From Symbiodinium natans (Eukaryota > Sar > Dinophyceae > Suessiales > Symbiodiniaceae), in assembly GCA_905221605.1 (NCBI GenBank), contig CAJNDS010001691.1, positions 649,417 to 713,416 of the forward strand: DNA of 64,000 nt. Reading direction: 5' to 3'. Shown piece after piece: positions 11,945 to 25,377 of this stretch (its first letter is position 1; the number at the start of each line of letters is the position of its first letter). The notes under the pieces were generated by a model. It searched no databases. It was not told the origin of the DNA and saw only the letters and a list, made by a program, of their open reading frames with translations. A program made the translations under genes and the position numbers.

Positions 11945-14900
11945 TCATTTTTCCCGCGCACGCTGCCAGTTTGACGGTTCTGCAAGCAACCATCTTTGAA
12001 GCAGCCGCTTCTCCGCCGTGCGACGGTCCGTGCAACGGAGCGTTTTCATCAGTTGCTTAAGAGCATCTTCGTCCATCCACGTTGAAAAATAGTGGGGGTT
12101 TCTCCACCCATCCCAAAGAATCAAGTGGCAAAATAGGTGCAACTTAGGTCGCACTCGGTACCGAAATCTTTTCAGAGCAATGTTTTGCTCAGCAAGAGCA
12201 AGGTATGCTCTTAAGTACAGCAGTCCAGCTTCCCTAGCATTCTCCCTTTCAGCATCGGTGAGGAAACGTCCAGCATTGGAGAAGATGGACAGGCAATGAT
12301 TGCTAGCCCAAAGCGCCACCACCAGATTCCTGTCCAGCTGGACATTTGGGCCAGCCAAAGCAATCTCGCTGAGAAGCCACTGCTGTACCACGTAGGTGTC
12401 GTAGCCGGAACTTTTCCTTGAAATCATGCAGCAAAAAGCACAAGTTGGGAAAGCTTGGCTTCATTTATGAAGTTCTGATATCAGAACACCTGATCATAGC
12501 CACTACTATATTCCGAGTAAGGGTCAGCTCCGGATACTTCTTGCTCGCCCATCCAAGCTTCGATTTCGTCAGCTTTTTGAGTCGAAGGTTGAAGTTGTGG
12601 GCCTTTGCATATTCACGCAGTCGTCGCGTGGCTTCCTTTAGTTTGGCATCCATGTTGCCCAGACCAAAAATGGTAGTGTGTAGCATCTCTATAATCCCAC
12701 TTCCAAGGAGATCTCTTCCAATACCGAGATGGTATACGTGTAGCAAATCCGGAAAAATGTTCCGGAGATTGAAACCAGCTAGCTGATAATAGGCCGGTCG
12801 CAGATCCCAAGGCTCTTCAGCATAGCAGCTTGTCATGTAGGGGGCAGTGTTGATGTTCGTGAAGACATTGCTTTGCTCAGACGCCCCTTTCGTCGCACCG
12901 CATATCCAGCAGATCTGATCAGGGAAATGTGGTGTACACTCAGAAAAATCGCACAATGCGCACAATTGGGCTGCAGATCGACATCTTTACAACCCGATCC
13001 TCGTCCCTGTCCGCATAGCGATTGAAATTGAACACTTGCTTCAGGGCCTTCCAATCGCCACGGAACCCTGTAGCATACAGGTCCAGGCGGATTACCTTAT
13101 TGCTCACACCGGCTCATTGAAAAAACAAAAGAAACAACATACCTCGCGCAGCCTAGTTGCAGGAGCATTCCCCATTGAAGGTAGGTCGTGGATGACCAAG
13201 CCATCTTTAGAGAGCTTGTTGAAGGATTGTGTGATTTCCCCGCAGGCAGCTTGAGCAGTTAAGTTGAGTTTTGTGTCGGTAATGACATACCTTCGCTCTG
13301 GCAGGATAGCACATAGGAAGCGAGAAGCCGAGGAGTCGTTCAACGAACCGCTCAGGTCACTTGTCCACATCAGAAAGAGCCACTGCTCATTGACAGCCGT
13401 GGCCTCATCGCCTGTCGGACATATGCACCCAGGATTGGTGAAGGCTTATGATTCAGCTATATCGCTTAAGAACTCTGAAGAAAAAGTCCATTCTAACGTT
13501 GTAGACTGGTTTCTGTAGAGCGTGCAAGGGATTGAAGAACGGGTGCGGTTTGCTGCAGGGTGGTTCGGTTGCTCCCGCAGAAAGTTCTCCCAATACACAG
13601 GCACCATGTCCCAATCTGCAACCAGCATGTCCAAATGACCCGATTTTGCAATTGCTGAAACCTGGGGCTCATTGAGGTTGAGGTTAAGGTGGCTTTTTGG
13701 GATGGACATAGATTCCCTTTCAACACAACACACCCAAAATTATACCCACAGTCAGTGTTGGAAGGACCAGGTTGTGCGGTAGGATCATTGGCCAGTCCAT
13801 CCAAGTGATTTGTTCATCATCGTCCAGCATCGGCAGCTTGACATAGGAGATCTCACAGTCAAGCGAAAACCCAAGCTTCGCCGCACGTTCATGAAGTCCT
13901 TTTTCTTTGGACCTCAGGTGCACACAGCTGCGTGGAAGGGGCCATCCCGGAGGCCTTCTCTGTAAGTTGCTGTGGGCTATATATAGTTTATAAGTAACAG
14001 TAGCTGAGCAGCGACGTCAACAGATTGCTCTCCACAGCCTTGCCAATCTCTGCAGCATGCTTCACAGATGAGTAGCCACGACCGATTGTTCTTGCAAGCC
14101 TGAGATTTGAAATTTGAACCCCCCAAAATGTGCTTGAGACACATGATTTTAGTCTTGCCAGTCGCACCGTGTTGTATACTGACCAAGCAGCACAGCATCC
14201 ACGGCATCACGAACTTGCGCTACAGATCCCGTTGCACCTGCGCAGGAATATCAGTGCCATCTGCGAGCCCGACATGTTCAGGCGACGCACACTGCATGAG
14301 TGGCACAGACTGTTTGGCGTCACACCCCCTTGAAGTGCCATCGATCTATAGCGAAACGGTGTGGATTGAGATCAAAACATCCACGGTGCAGTAATCCCTC
14401 ACCCCCTGGTTGTTCCAAGGGATGCTCCGGATCATGATATCTATATACTTCAAACTCAAGGACCTGGGCTATCCTCCACATCTAGCATCAAAGATCTGTA
14501 TGCTACGCAGGGCCCTATCTATTTAGCAAGGCTGCCATGATTTTTTTTGCAGAGTGAGAGGGACCAGGTCCTTCCCCGAAACAGTCCACCCACATTGGAC
14601 TGCCAGCTTCACTTCTCACACGCAGGCCGATCACTTCGTCTTCTGGCCCTTGCGAATCTCGGAGGCAACCGCTCGCGCCTGAGCCCGAATCATTCGGACC
14701 CCTTCAACCTAGGCCAGGATGATCGGTTGCAGGGTTGGGTTGATGGGTTGATGTGAACATGTCAGATATCAAAGTGTCTAAGTACGGGCGAGAAACCATA
14801 TCAGACACCTGGGAGACGACGGACTCAGCATTGCCCTCATCCACGTTCTTCAACCTTGGGAAAGTTAAAGAGGCAAGCAACATACTGTAGCTGTGAGTTT

Positions 14901-17737
14901 CATGCGAGAGCAGCTTTGCCCATTATTGTAAGCCTCCCACCCATCCAGTTGCTTCTCCATTGCAGCCTTCTTCTGCTCCAACTGGGTTCGCAAATCGTGG
15001 CCGGCTGGCAGGTCGAAAGAAATGTTGGCGGCATTCATTTCCTTCTTGAGTTCCTTGCCTTAAGTGGGCATAAAAAAAACACAGCATGTCACGTGCAAGC
15101 AAACCTGCTGTCACTCGAGCTCCATCATTAATAAAATTAGCAAAGCTGCGAGCATCCTCGACCATCTCCTTGGCCGTCTTAGGATTGGCCGGAGTAGCCC
15201 TATTCTTGGCTGCAGCCTTCTTCGCCGCCGCAGCCTTGGGCTTGTTGCCGGCACTGGCATCACCTTGGCAGAGGGTTTAGGGGTTATAGGCTATAGGGTT
15301 TAGGGATTACAGACTGAACAGACATGGAACCCCACGCACCCGAAGGGACCGATTGCGCACAACATCCTATTAGAAGGTGCAGGACAGTCACCTGTGCTGG
15401 AAGCGTTCTGCATGTTGGTCAGCATGCCAAGGACTGTGTCCGTGTGGCCAGCAGCAACGGTCGCATGCCCGGAGCTCGGTGCAGAATTCAAGCTGAGCAG
15501 GGGTCCCATCATATCAGCAGTGGGCTTGACATGCACCTTTGCTTCACCTGTCACTTGCACCAACTCTTTCTCGGTCACATCTCGCTTCTTCGAGCACAAG
15601 TAGCGAATGCTCAGGAGACACTCGGGGCAGTCTGGATCGGGAGTGCCACCCCGTCGTACGATCGATTCGATCTTCAGCCTTGGATTGTTTTGATGTTATA
15701 TATAGCGTGCAAGGTGGACCTATACGGGCTCCGGTAACTGCAAGCATGATGCTTGCTAAAGCCTCTATCGATCATCTCCTTCAGCGTCAGCTCCTCCTGG
15801 CCAGCAGCCACTTCCGAGCTTCTCTGCTTCGTGATCACCAGCTCGGCTTCAGTGTTGTCCATGTTGCAGCCCTGCTGGAGCCATTTGTTGAAGAGCTTGC
15901 GCTGCTCCTGATAAACTGCTTATCATGGAAGCCTGAGAGGACTTGTGCATGGCATCCATTAACTTTATCATGAAAATAATTGAGCCAAATATCGTTGCGG
16001 CTGCCCGACCACATCTTGGCCATCTCAGGGAAGTCGGCGCCCCTGCGACTCCATGCGACGCCCAAACTTCATCCATTCCTTGCGGTGCGTTGTTGAGTTG
16101 GCCTCGAGAGCTCCCTTGGGGGGCGAGGCCTTCTCCTTCGCCGGCTTGGGCACTGGGGTCTTGGTTGAGGACTTGGAGAAACTCGAAACTGCAAGGGGCT
16201 TCTCGTCATCATCCTCATCGTTCTGGGCCTCCTCTTCCTCCATCTCCTCTTCCTCCACCTCCTCATCATTCTCCTCCTCCTCCTCCGCATCCTCACGTCC
16301 TCATCCTCCGACGCGTCCTCCCTTTTTGCCATATTCCCAGGCTCTGGAAGCTCACGATTCTTGGCAGGGCGCCCAGCAGACTTGGCAGGCTTCTTCGGAT
16401 TCCGGTTCTGCTGCTCGTTCTGCTGCAAGACAAGCTTCTTCAGCTCCCCAAACTCGTGCAGAACAGTGCTCACCAGGCTCCTTAACTCGCTCTGATCACC
16501 CTGCTGCGAAGCGCTCTGGCTCATCCTGAGTACGTACAGAGACACCATGTAGGATCACCATGAGAACATGAAGCAACTCAAGGCATGACCATATGCATCC
16601 CAGAAACCCTTCCCACAGTTTGCTTGGGGAATCGTTTGCACCCCCTGTGACCACTGAGGCCGGCTTGCCATCGTACGCCTGCTTGCTTGTCTGCTCGGCG
16701 CCCAGGACCAATGTGGAAAGTGACCTCAGTTAAGGGGCATTAAGGGATTGCTTAAATGGGGGCAGGTCTTCTCCATGCACAGGGTCGATCGTGTTTGAAA
16801 TGCTGGCCATGCGACGAGGTGGAAGTCTGCCGCTCCAGGGGTGCAGGTTTCCTGACAGCCTGTCAAAAGCACTGTGTTCATGATACTACAAAAACAACTC
16901 TGGGCATGCGACGATCACACAGAACGACATGTATATTGTGGCCTCAAGTGCTTCGGGTTGGCTGTCTGCAGGCCACTTCTGGGTCTTTGCCCTCTTTACT
17001 GGTCTGGGCTCCGGGATGGCCTCGATTTCATCATATTTCTTCTCTAACTCCTGCTGCACCGGATCCTCAGCCATATCCTCTATAGCGAGACTTGCATCCT
17101 GCAGGATGGGACCTGGATGCCGTTCATCTGCTGCCTCCACTGCAGCAGACGTGGAGGACTCAGAGACCGCAGGCTTCGGGCCAACCATTGTGTTCAGACA
17201 GTCCAGGAGATTTTGGTAGGACCAATGGGAGTAGGACTTGGACGCCTTCACCTTCTCCCAAACAGCATCCACAGTCTCCCAGCTCACCCACATGTTAAGC
17301 TCTGGTTCCCAGAACGGGCCATTCTCTTCTGGAGCAGGTGGATTTGGGTGCTCAGCTAGGGTAGGCAGGGGATCTTTCTTCTTGGCCACATGTGCAGTAG
17401 TCCCAGTTGCTGGGGCTTCTGGTTCTTCGGCTGCAGCCGGGGCTGCAGCTGGGGCTGCAGCTGGGGCTGCAGCTGGGGCTGCAGCTGGGGCTGCAGCTGG
17501 GGAAGCTTCGGGCTGGTCTTCTGGTGCCTTCGGGGCTGCTTTTGCTCTCTTTTTTTTCTTTGGCAACGCCTCGGCTGGCTCCGGCACCGGCTTTGTTTTG
17601 TTGCTCTTTCGGGTTGTCGGTGGCGGCAATGCTGTGGCACTCGCAGGGGACGGCTGCAAAAGGCCCTTGCCTTGCAAGTGCAGCATCACTTCCGCAAGGG
17701 CCTGGTCTTCTTTCTCTGCACGCTTCTTCGGGGGCAT
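11945..17737 (-). CDS. Large multi-exon gene of unknown function (gene 1)
   Basis: The start is ATG at 17,737, giving MPPKKRAEKEDQALAEVM. The first exon (to about 16,930) is Lys/Pro-rich with a PAAA repeat (17,424-17,500), typical of a nuclear low-complexity N-terminus. Further minus-strand coding blocks follow at 16,529-16,069 (basic, then a Glu/Asp-rich stretch), about 16,090-15,950 (FPEMAKMWSGSRNDIWL), 15,810-15,770 (LTLKEMIDRGFS), 15,650-15,560 (PDPDCPECLLSIRY), 15,270-15,110, 15,062-14,870, 13,920-13,750, 13,650-13,500, 13,370-13,160, 12,965-12,470 (FPDLLHVYHLGIGRDLLGS) and 12,427-11,945 (ends at a stop). The order of blocks resembles a large dinoflagellate-expanded family that I recall, with no known function. 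The HVYHLG..RDLLG block may derive from a transposase but no catalytic triad is identified. Exon ends are approximate. Confidence 0.6.
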
Positions 17738-17829
17738 GGCTGATATCACTGCAGCCCTTAAGATCAGCAGCTCAAATAGCTTCTGGCATGCAGCAGCAAT
17801 ATTTATAAGGCATGGGGCAGCACCCAACA

Positions 17830-18045
17830 CGGTGAACAAGAGCTCACGTGAAAAAACGTGCGGTTTTGTGACGCCTCTTGTCTTCAAAGAGGTGAACAGC
17901 GTGAAAAACCGTGATTTCGCGTGATTTCGCGTTTTGTGGGCTGCTTTTTCCGGGGGGCGTGAATTCACAAAAGTCACATTTTTTCACGTTCTTTGGGGGT
18001 TAAAGCACGGCTTTATCACGGAATTTCACGCTGTTTGTCGGCGCG
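17830..18045. promoter_or_regulatory. Cluster of CGTGAAA / TTTCACG motifs upstream of gene 1
   Basis: In about 215 bases there are repeated short motifs: CACGTGAAAAAACGTG, GCGTGAAAAACCGTG, TTTCGCGTGATTTCGCG, CGTGAATTCAC, TTTTTTCACGTTC, ATCACGGAATTTCACG. They occur on both strands and lie 90-300 bases upstream of the gene 1 start codon at 17,737, so they could be a promoter region with a repeated binding site. The same core appears at 24,355-24,440. This is inference from position and repetition only. Confidence 0.35.
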
Positions 18046-18577
18046 CGCTGTTCCCGAAGAGCATGACCGTGAATTTGCTTGAGCGCTCAAGCAGTCTAAT
18101 TGCAGGGCTGCAATTGTGTAATTACACGCTTTCAGCGAAGGCCGATACGTTGAAGAGCTCTTTCCTTAATTGCAGCAACATTGTCAGTGCATTTCTGGAC
18201 GGGCACAGAATGCAATCGAAATTCTCGATGTAAGAGCTGAGTGTCCCAGTTTCCAGGAGGCACCAGCGATTTCGTGTTGAGATACGCAACCACACTCATA
18301 GCATCAGCCTCGATATAATTGGCGGCATATGCGTACAGCCCACCCGTGCAGGACAGCTAGCCCTACAAACGAACCTGCAGCTTAGCAGCATCCTCCCATA
18401 GATCGCCCAAACCTTCAAGGCCGGGTCCTGATGTGCAGCTCTGCATGAAGATCTCGAAGTCGGACTGGCGGCTGGAGCACGGGGCTCGAACGGCCAGGGG
18501 AACCTGATTTCATACAGGGCACGCGGGTTCTACATAGGGCTTATTTGTTTTTCAGGTTTAGGGTACTAGGCACAGCT
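18046..18577. other. Intergenic spacer between genes 1 and 2
   Basis: No gene or repeat family recognised, apart from a single GTTTAGGG trace at 18,556. It separates the gene 1 upstream motif cluster from the last exon of gene 2. Confidence 0.6.
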
Positions 18578-21500
18578 TTAATTCTGGATCCAGTCACTGG
18601 CATGAGATCCACAAATGTGGCAGCAAGGAAATCCCCGAAGCTCCTGGTGTAGGCCCTCGGTGTGGATGGAGCATATTGAAGCAGGCTCCATGGATCGCTT
18701 GATACGTACATACCTTACAATAAAGGCGAGGGTCTGTGATTCCTTCATTTCCCTCGGCTTCCCCACTCGGCGCTTCACACCGTTCCTGTCCAGATAGTAG
18801 TTGACCAGTTTCGTCTTGAAGGTGGCCATCATTCCTTTTGGCATAGATCCTGCTTTGTCCATGATTTTTTGGATGAGAATCTGGTCATTGCTCCAAAGCC
18901 AGTGTCGTTTCGAACTTGGCCCATTAAAGACCCCCATCCAGAAAGAGCCATGGAACACCTGTCAGGCAGTGGCATGTTAACAGAGCAAGTATAACAATCA
19001 CGCAGTGGCATATAGGGCAGCACAACGACTACAACAATCCTGCATTCGGCAGCAAACAAAGCAGAGGTCTTGCCTTCAGATCACGAAAAAGGCTTTGATA
19101 CCGCGGCATGGAAGGAAGGAAGCTGTGTTGCGGCTGTTCGACTAGCCACCGTAAACATCTCCATTCACAGACATAGATGAGCATGGCCATGCGACTGCTG
19201 AGAATGTTGCCTTGCTGAACGAAACTGTAGTTGGTGTTTCCGTGGGGCCGGAAAACAGTGCGACCGGATGTACACCGAGACCTGGGCACGATTCTATTAA
19301 GTGCATGCAACACGAGGGCAGCATCCACATCCAACAAAAGACCAAGCTTCCAGCATGTTAGAGAAGCTCCTGCAGTCGAGGGCTATGATGACCAGGGCTC
19401 CAGGACGACACCGTAAGATTTCCAGCAATGCCAAACTCAGACATATCAGGGCATATTGGCCGCACACTGCACCGAGACATTTACTGTTGAAGCCAAGAAG
19501 CCAAAACCCCGCTGGCCTGAGGAAGTCCATAGTGCGGCTGTCGACTTCGATGTCCAGGGATACTCCCCGAAGGCCTGCCTGAGCTCGCACCGTTGTACGT
19601 GCACACTGCAACACCCACGTACGTGTACATGTTCTACAGATAGCTCTTAGTTCTCTTCAGTCGAGGCACACGTCTCATTGCAGCAGATGCCTCCGCCTTC
19701 CCTGAAAAGAGTTCCAGGAAGTCTCTGTCCTGCAAACAACATGTAGAGCCTCTATCTGTGTACGTAAAATGATCGACAGTGGAAGAAGTTTGTATAGACA
19801 AACAGTTTTAGCAATGTAGATTATCGGGGTTTGTGTGAACTCACCGGTCCTGCCGAATCCCTATATCATGGCGCCACACGAGCATCAGAACGATCATGAT
19901 CAGGACCGGCGGTGCATTGAGAGCGACGAGCTCAGCGACCACCATGGCGGATTTGAGGCCGGTGCCTACATATAACTGCGAGCAAGCTTCTATAGGGGCA
20001 GCGGGAAGATCGGGTAGGAAAGAACTTTGCAGCAGACGACATCTCGATAGCATTGTCTCTTTGCTGGAACTTCTCGGAATCAAGCTCCATGTGACAGTGT
20101 AAGGCAGAGCACAACTAATTGACAATGTGCATAGGGTGCACCCATTCCGAATTTGCCACAAATGCATATGGCCACATCATTAATTACCCGCGTGGCGCCT
20201 GCAGCATATCGACTAGTCTACGCTTGATGCCCAGAAGCACGTGCTATAGATTCTGTGAGATCATGATTTAAGCAGCCCTATCCCAGAATAATTCAGACCT
20301 AAGCGCCGCCGCGTGCTGCAACAACCCGAGCGAACGGATTCTCACAGACGTCCTTGGTTATGAACTTCCTGCGTTTCAACTCCTGCACAGGCAAGGAGGC
20401 AAGCATCTGCGCCCGCTCGAAGGAGCGAGCCCACCGCTGGCAGGCTTCCTTATACGAGCACGTGCCCTTCAAAGATTCCAGGAAGACGTTTCGCTTCTCG
20501 TTGAATAGGTGTGGCTGGTACTCCACTGTAGAATCATCTCGGATCTCAGCAGACTCGGCCTGGGGTAGCTCAGCTTTCTCGACCTGGGGTACCTCAGCTT
20601 TGTGGATTGCAGCCTTACTTTTCAGCTTGCGAAGCTTCCTCAGTCCATTCTTCTTGCCCTTGGTCTTGCGTGCTGCCTGAGACTTCCTCTTCACAGGCTG
20701 CCGGGCATCTTCATCGAGTCCAGCATCATCATCATCAGCATCAGCGTCCTGCGGTTGCAAGGCCTTGACATACTGGTTGTGGAGGGCAAAGCCTTTGCAG
20801 GGCTGAGGCATAGTCTCGGCAACAGCAGTCAAGACCTGAGGTATCGACACACAGAGCACAGATATATCATAAAACCAATAAGTTCCAGTTAGTGGACATT
20901 TGTGGAGACAATTGAGACGTCGCATCAAACTTATGTGCAGTCCAGACACATTGTTGGACAAAAGCTTGGAAGCATTTTTCCCCGTGCCATCAAAGAGACT
21001 TCGTGTTGGGACATTGGCAGGGGTCTGGCCAACGTCACCTGGACTCCGGTTTTGAGGAATCACCTCCGGCACCTGAGCAGGGCATTCACCACCATCCTGA
21101 GACAGCAGGTTGCTGGGGACTGATGGCGAGTAGGCACTCAAGGACCTAACAGCAGCAGATGGGGGGGCCGTGCTAGCCTCCGAACTTGCATCCTTTAGAG
21201 TCAACTTCAGCTGACGCAGCTGCGAAGCAACGCGACTCACAGTGGAATCACGCAGGCTCATGTTCGAGCTCGAGAAGGATGAGGCTGACGTGGCCCCGGA
21301 GGACAGGGTTTCGAAGGATCGCATGCTGCAGCCGCATCCCAAGGGTACATCCTCGGAGTCTGAAGAAGCCTCGCCCTGAGCGCCTTTGCCCGAAGCAGGC
21401 TCCTAAGCAACACGCGCAAGAGCAATGGCACATATGTCACACCAACAGCTGTCAAATATTCGACAGTGTTGCAACATCATTAAAGCCATGGGTCCAAGTT

Positions 21501-23523
21501 CTTGTAGCCCAAGCCATAGATGCGTTTTCGCAAAGGGTTGAGCTTGTGGTCCTTCGATGTTCTCGCACGCTTCAAGATACGCCGGGTGCGACCAACCTTG
21601 CCACAGGATTGGCATGGTTGTGTTAACTGCAAGCAATGACATATGAACTGATTCTGACAATCATGGTGCAATCAAAACGCCAGCTTCTTCAAAGCATTCC
21701 CGTGCTTCAAGCTCCACGATTGTACACATTCTGATTCAGGGCAGAGACCAGCAGGGAATAAAGAGTACTTAACGTAAAAGGCGACGATGGCTTTCTGCAG
21801 GAGATAGGCGGACATCCGGGCCTTGCCGCCGGAGCCCTTGAAGACTGCAAAAATCGCCTAAGCTGCATCTGAGAACACATCGAACCATTGCAGCGCTCGG
21901 AACAAACATTTAGTTAGCCAGGCTGCATCACCGTTGCAGCGAACATCTCGAAGGGATGGTCTCTTCGTGAAGAGCTTGCCCGAGTGATCGGACAAAAACG
22001 CCAATCCCACCTGCGCAAGTCAAAGCTGCTTGGTCCCATGAGCCATATGGTGTGTATTTCAACCCGGAATAGGCCTCAAACTCAACTTCAAAGAGTGCAG
22101 AAGGAGACTGGAATCGCTATATTCGGTCAGGCACACCCATCGATTCCTTCCTGAGCCTCTCCTAGGTCCTATATATAGAACGACAGACACTCGATCCCGG
22201 ATCACAATGTAGCTTTTTTCGCAGGACCCACCTCTTTGAGATGCTGCTGCTCACCGAAGGCACGGGCTATGTTCTCCACCATCGGCTGCATGACTACTGC
22301 AAAACAATTGGCACGATGTTAACCGCTGTATATATCACCATGAAGATGGATGCCCTGGCTGCTGCTGATCCACACAAGTAACCAAATACGTTCACTCAGC
22401 TGAATGCCACATGTGCAAGAAGACATTCAGTCAGCTGCATGCATAAAGGCACGACGCATCGAAACCCCACTGCCCCTAAACATCCCTAAACTGCAAGAAC
22501 CCTCTCGTGCACAAGGCTGGTGGGGGCGAGCACCTGTGCTGCCACACCCGAGGCCCGCCTTGAGATCGATGAGTGCCTGCCAGCACAGCTGCAGTGTAAA
22601 AGGGTGCACAGTGCATATGGCAATCTACCGGAATCTACCGTGCAGCAAAGGTAAAGTTTGCAGGTGACTGGTTCAGGTTTACATGATGCTGTCTAAACTG
22701 GCAGGGGTACCATTCACTGAGGAAGAAGTCCACGTAGTCCATCGAAAGCTCCTGCAAGTCCAGTTTGTTGAACCGCGTCGCGCACACTCACTTGCATCCA
22801 TGCAAAACTGCCAGAACTCTCGCGATGCAAATTGGCAGAATTCTTGCGCACTGTTTTGAATGCTCGCGTGCGCATTGTCGCTGTGCACAGCTACCATGGA
22901 TGATCTCATGGCGTGGGAAGATCTTTGCTGCCAGCTATAGACTTAAAGCTTCGAGTTCGCTCCCTGGGCCCAGCTAGACTCAAAGCCGAGTTAATTTGTT
23001 TTAAGCTATGTTGCATGTTCATGCCATGATCTCATCCAACGTACTCTGCGGGCTCTGGCGTGCCCCACGTGCTTTCCTCCTCCTGGCGAAGAACACGCTT
23101 GTGCAGCGGGACAGGCAACCTTCGGCGATGCTCTGGTGGAGGATACTTGCCATCGCCCTTGCCCTTCCCATCATCCATCTTGCCGCTGCCCTTCTGGTAT
23201 TCCCCGTTGCCCTGGCCTGGATCCTGGCCCCAGTGGTCTTTCTGGTGGCCGCCTTTCTGGTGGCCACCTTTCTCGTAGCCTTTCCCCTGGGTTTTGCTCT
23301 GGCCTTTGTTGTGACCACCATGCGACTTGCCACCATGGTCGAGGAAGTAGGGGTTGATCGCCGGCAGCTCAGGGTTCTCCTTGTGGTCACGCTCTCGCTT
23401 GGGACCATACTCTGTCCACTGCCCCCAATCCTCCATGTCATCCTTCTTCTCCTCGAGAGCCACGTCGGGGACCCATGCCCAGCACCAGCGGCCACCGGCA
23501 CTTGAAGACGATCTCGAAGACAT
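18578..23523 (-). CDS. Multi-exon gene with divergent cytosine-methyltransferase-like C-terminus (gene 2)
   Basis: The start is ATG at 23,523 (MSSRSSSSAGGRW). The first exon (to about 23,035) is Gly/Lys/His/Gln-rich with GHQKGGHQK-type repeats. Later blocks: 22,770-22,690 (LDLQELSMDYVDFFLSEWYP), 22,285-22,225 (MQPMVENIARAFGEQQHL), 21,995-21,780 (VGLAFLSDHSGKLF; AVFKGSGGKARMSAYLLQ), 21,342-20,299 (acidic/basic linker, then SYKEACQRWARSFERAQML and LKRRKF), 19,731-19,681 (DRDFLELFSGKAEASA), 19,590-19,310, 19,300-19,060 and 18,958-18,578 (GVFNGPSSKRHWLWSND). The last blocks line up with C5-methyltransferase motifs: LFSGK.EAS (motif I), SLDIE (II), ALDCRSFS in the position of PPC (IV), EQP in the position of ENV (VI). 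The catalytic PC is altered, so activity is doubtful. Function unknown; exon borders approximate. Confidence 0.6.
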
Positions 23524-23860
23524 GTCGCGGGCGAGCTACAAAGCTTCAAAGCCACGCACCCTTAAGCACAAAGATCCTGCAGAACGTATAGCTGCGCTGC
23601 AAGGCGTACATGTTGCACATGCTGCACACAGCCCAGACAGTCGAGAACCCTTAGTGAACCACCGTCGCTCCTGGATGCAGGCAGTGGGCTGCTCGCACGC
23701 CATCGTGATCGACATGGCGGGCTAGGTCATGTTGTAAGGCCCTATATAATTTGAAGTGGTTTAGCTATATCGTACAGGCTTTTGGGGAAAGTACTTGCAG
23801 TGTTGTCGGAATTGACTTCATGTTGCCCTGCTTATGTGACCCTAAGTGCGGCCGAGCGAT

Positions 23861-23970
23861 AGGGTTCAGGGTTCAGGGTTTAGGGGTTAGGGGTTAGGGT
23901 GTAGGTTTTAGGGTTTAAGGTTTTTAGGGTTTTGGGTTTGAGGTTTTCGGCTTTAGGGTTTAGAGTTTAC
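23861..23970 (+). repeat. Degenerate TTTAGGG array
   Basis: Mixed TTCAGGG, TTTAGGGG and TTTTAGGG units between gene 2 and the AT-rich microsatellite. Confidence 0.75.
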
Positions 23971-24138
23971 ATATATATATATATATGTATGTATATATAT
24001 ACATATTATTACATATAGAGAAAGATATAAATATTTAAACAGATAACTATATTTGTATAAATATATAGTACACAGGTTTATTCATCTAACAAATAAATAT
24101 AAATGTAAATATAAATAAAAATATATATATATATATAC

Positions 24139-24200
<62 letters not shown>

Positions 24201-24210
24201 GTACACAGAC
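23967..24210. repeat. AT-rich microsatellite cluster
   Basis: (TA)n runs, a (CATA)n block at 24,139-24,165 and AAATATAAAT repeats. Clearly more AT-rich than the surroundings. No gene. Confidence 0.9.
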
Positions 24211-24369
24211 TGATAACGGATATTAAATATCTATATCACCCCGCAAGAGTTTTTTGTCGATGAGCATCATGAGCATCGAGCGCAAGGTTCAGCCAGACAA
24301 TATCTGTACAGGATCATATATACATTGGAAAATTTTCCGTGACACTGAAAGACCACCCCCGTGAATTTT

Positions 24370-24440
24370 CACACCCTCCCTTTTTCACGGCCATATCCCT
24401 TTTCACGGCCATGCCCCTTTTTCACGGCCATATCGTCGTA
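24370..24440 (+). repeat. TTTTTCACGGCCAT repeats
   Basis: Four imperfect tandem copies of TTTTTCACGGCCATATCCC. The TTTCACG core is shared with the motif cluster upstream of gene 1. It could be a regulatory repeat or part of a mobile element end. Confidence 0.6.
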
Positions 24441-24448
24441 CGTGCCAC

Positions 24449-24482
24449 GGCCACCTATTATGCGATCAAAGGATCTCCCAGG
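24449..24482 (-). repeat. Inverted repeat partner of 11,489-11,522
   Basis: The reverse complement reads GGAGATCCTTTGATCGCATAAT and matches the 11.5 kb block with only a few mismatches. Together the two copies enclose genes 1 and 2. Confidence 0.6.
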
Positions 24483-24703
24483 GAGGACCAGAAAGGAACA
24501 GGATAGCGAAAGGTCACAAGGAAACGCAACACAAGAGCATGGAGGGCTGAAATCAAGGTAGGCCACAAATTGCTTACCACAAGGAAGGCACCGGAAGCCA
24601 GGCAGCAACTCAAGCACCGCACGCTGAAGTGCCGCACCCCACCCCTCGCACCTTAGGCAGAGGGAACACAAAAAGGATGGGAAGAATAGAAAAAAGAAAC
24701 AGG

Positions 24704-25015
<312 letters not shown>

Positions 25016-25377
25016 AGCGGATGCGACGCAGCAGCGGCAAAGTGGCAAGCCGCGCACCCGAATGCGCAGAAAAAAGAAGAAGTATCGCCACGTAAAGCTG
25101 ACGTGGACAAAAAGCGCAGCACTGTCGCTCACGCGCTGCGAAGGGAGGGCAGGTGCAGGGTGCTCGTCCAGGAATGAGCCTTGTTACGGGGCCTCTGCAC
25201 CGAGAGATAGCCACGCCCACCGAACAGCAGCGTAACCCGGTCGCAGGCATGCTGCTGGTGTTGAAGTAGCCGCCGGAACAGGTCTGGTCGTTCGGCACCA
25301 TTTCGACACGCTGCCAAGGTGGCCTTCCCCTCAAGCTGCCTCCACCAACTGCAATGCCAAATCAAAAGCCAGCCTAA

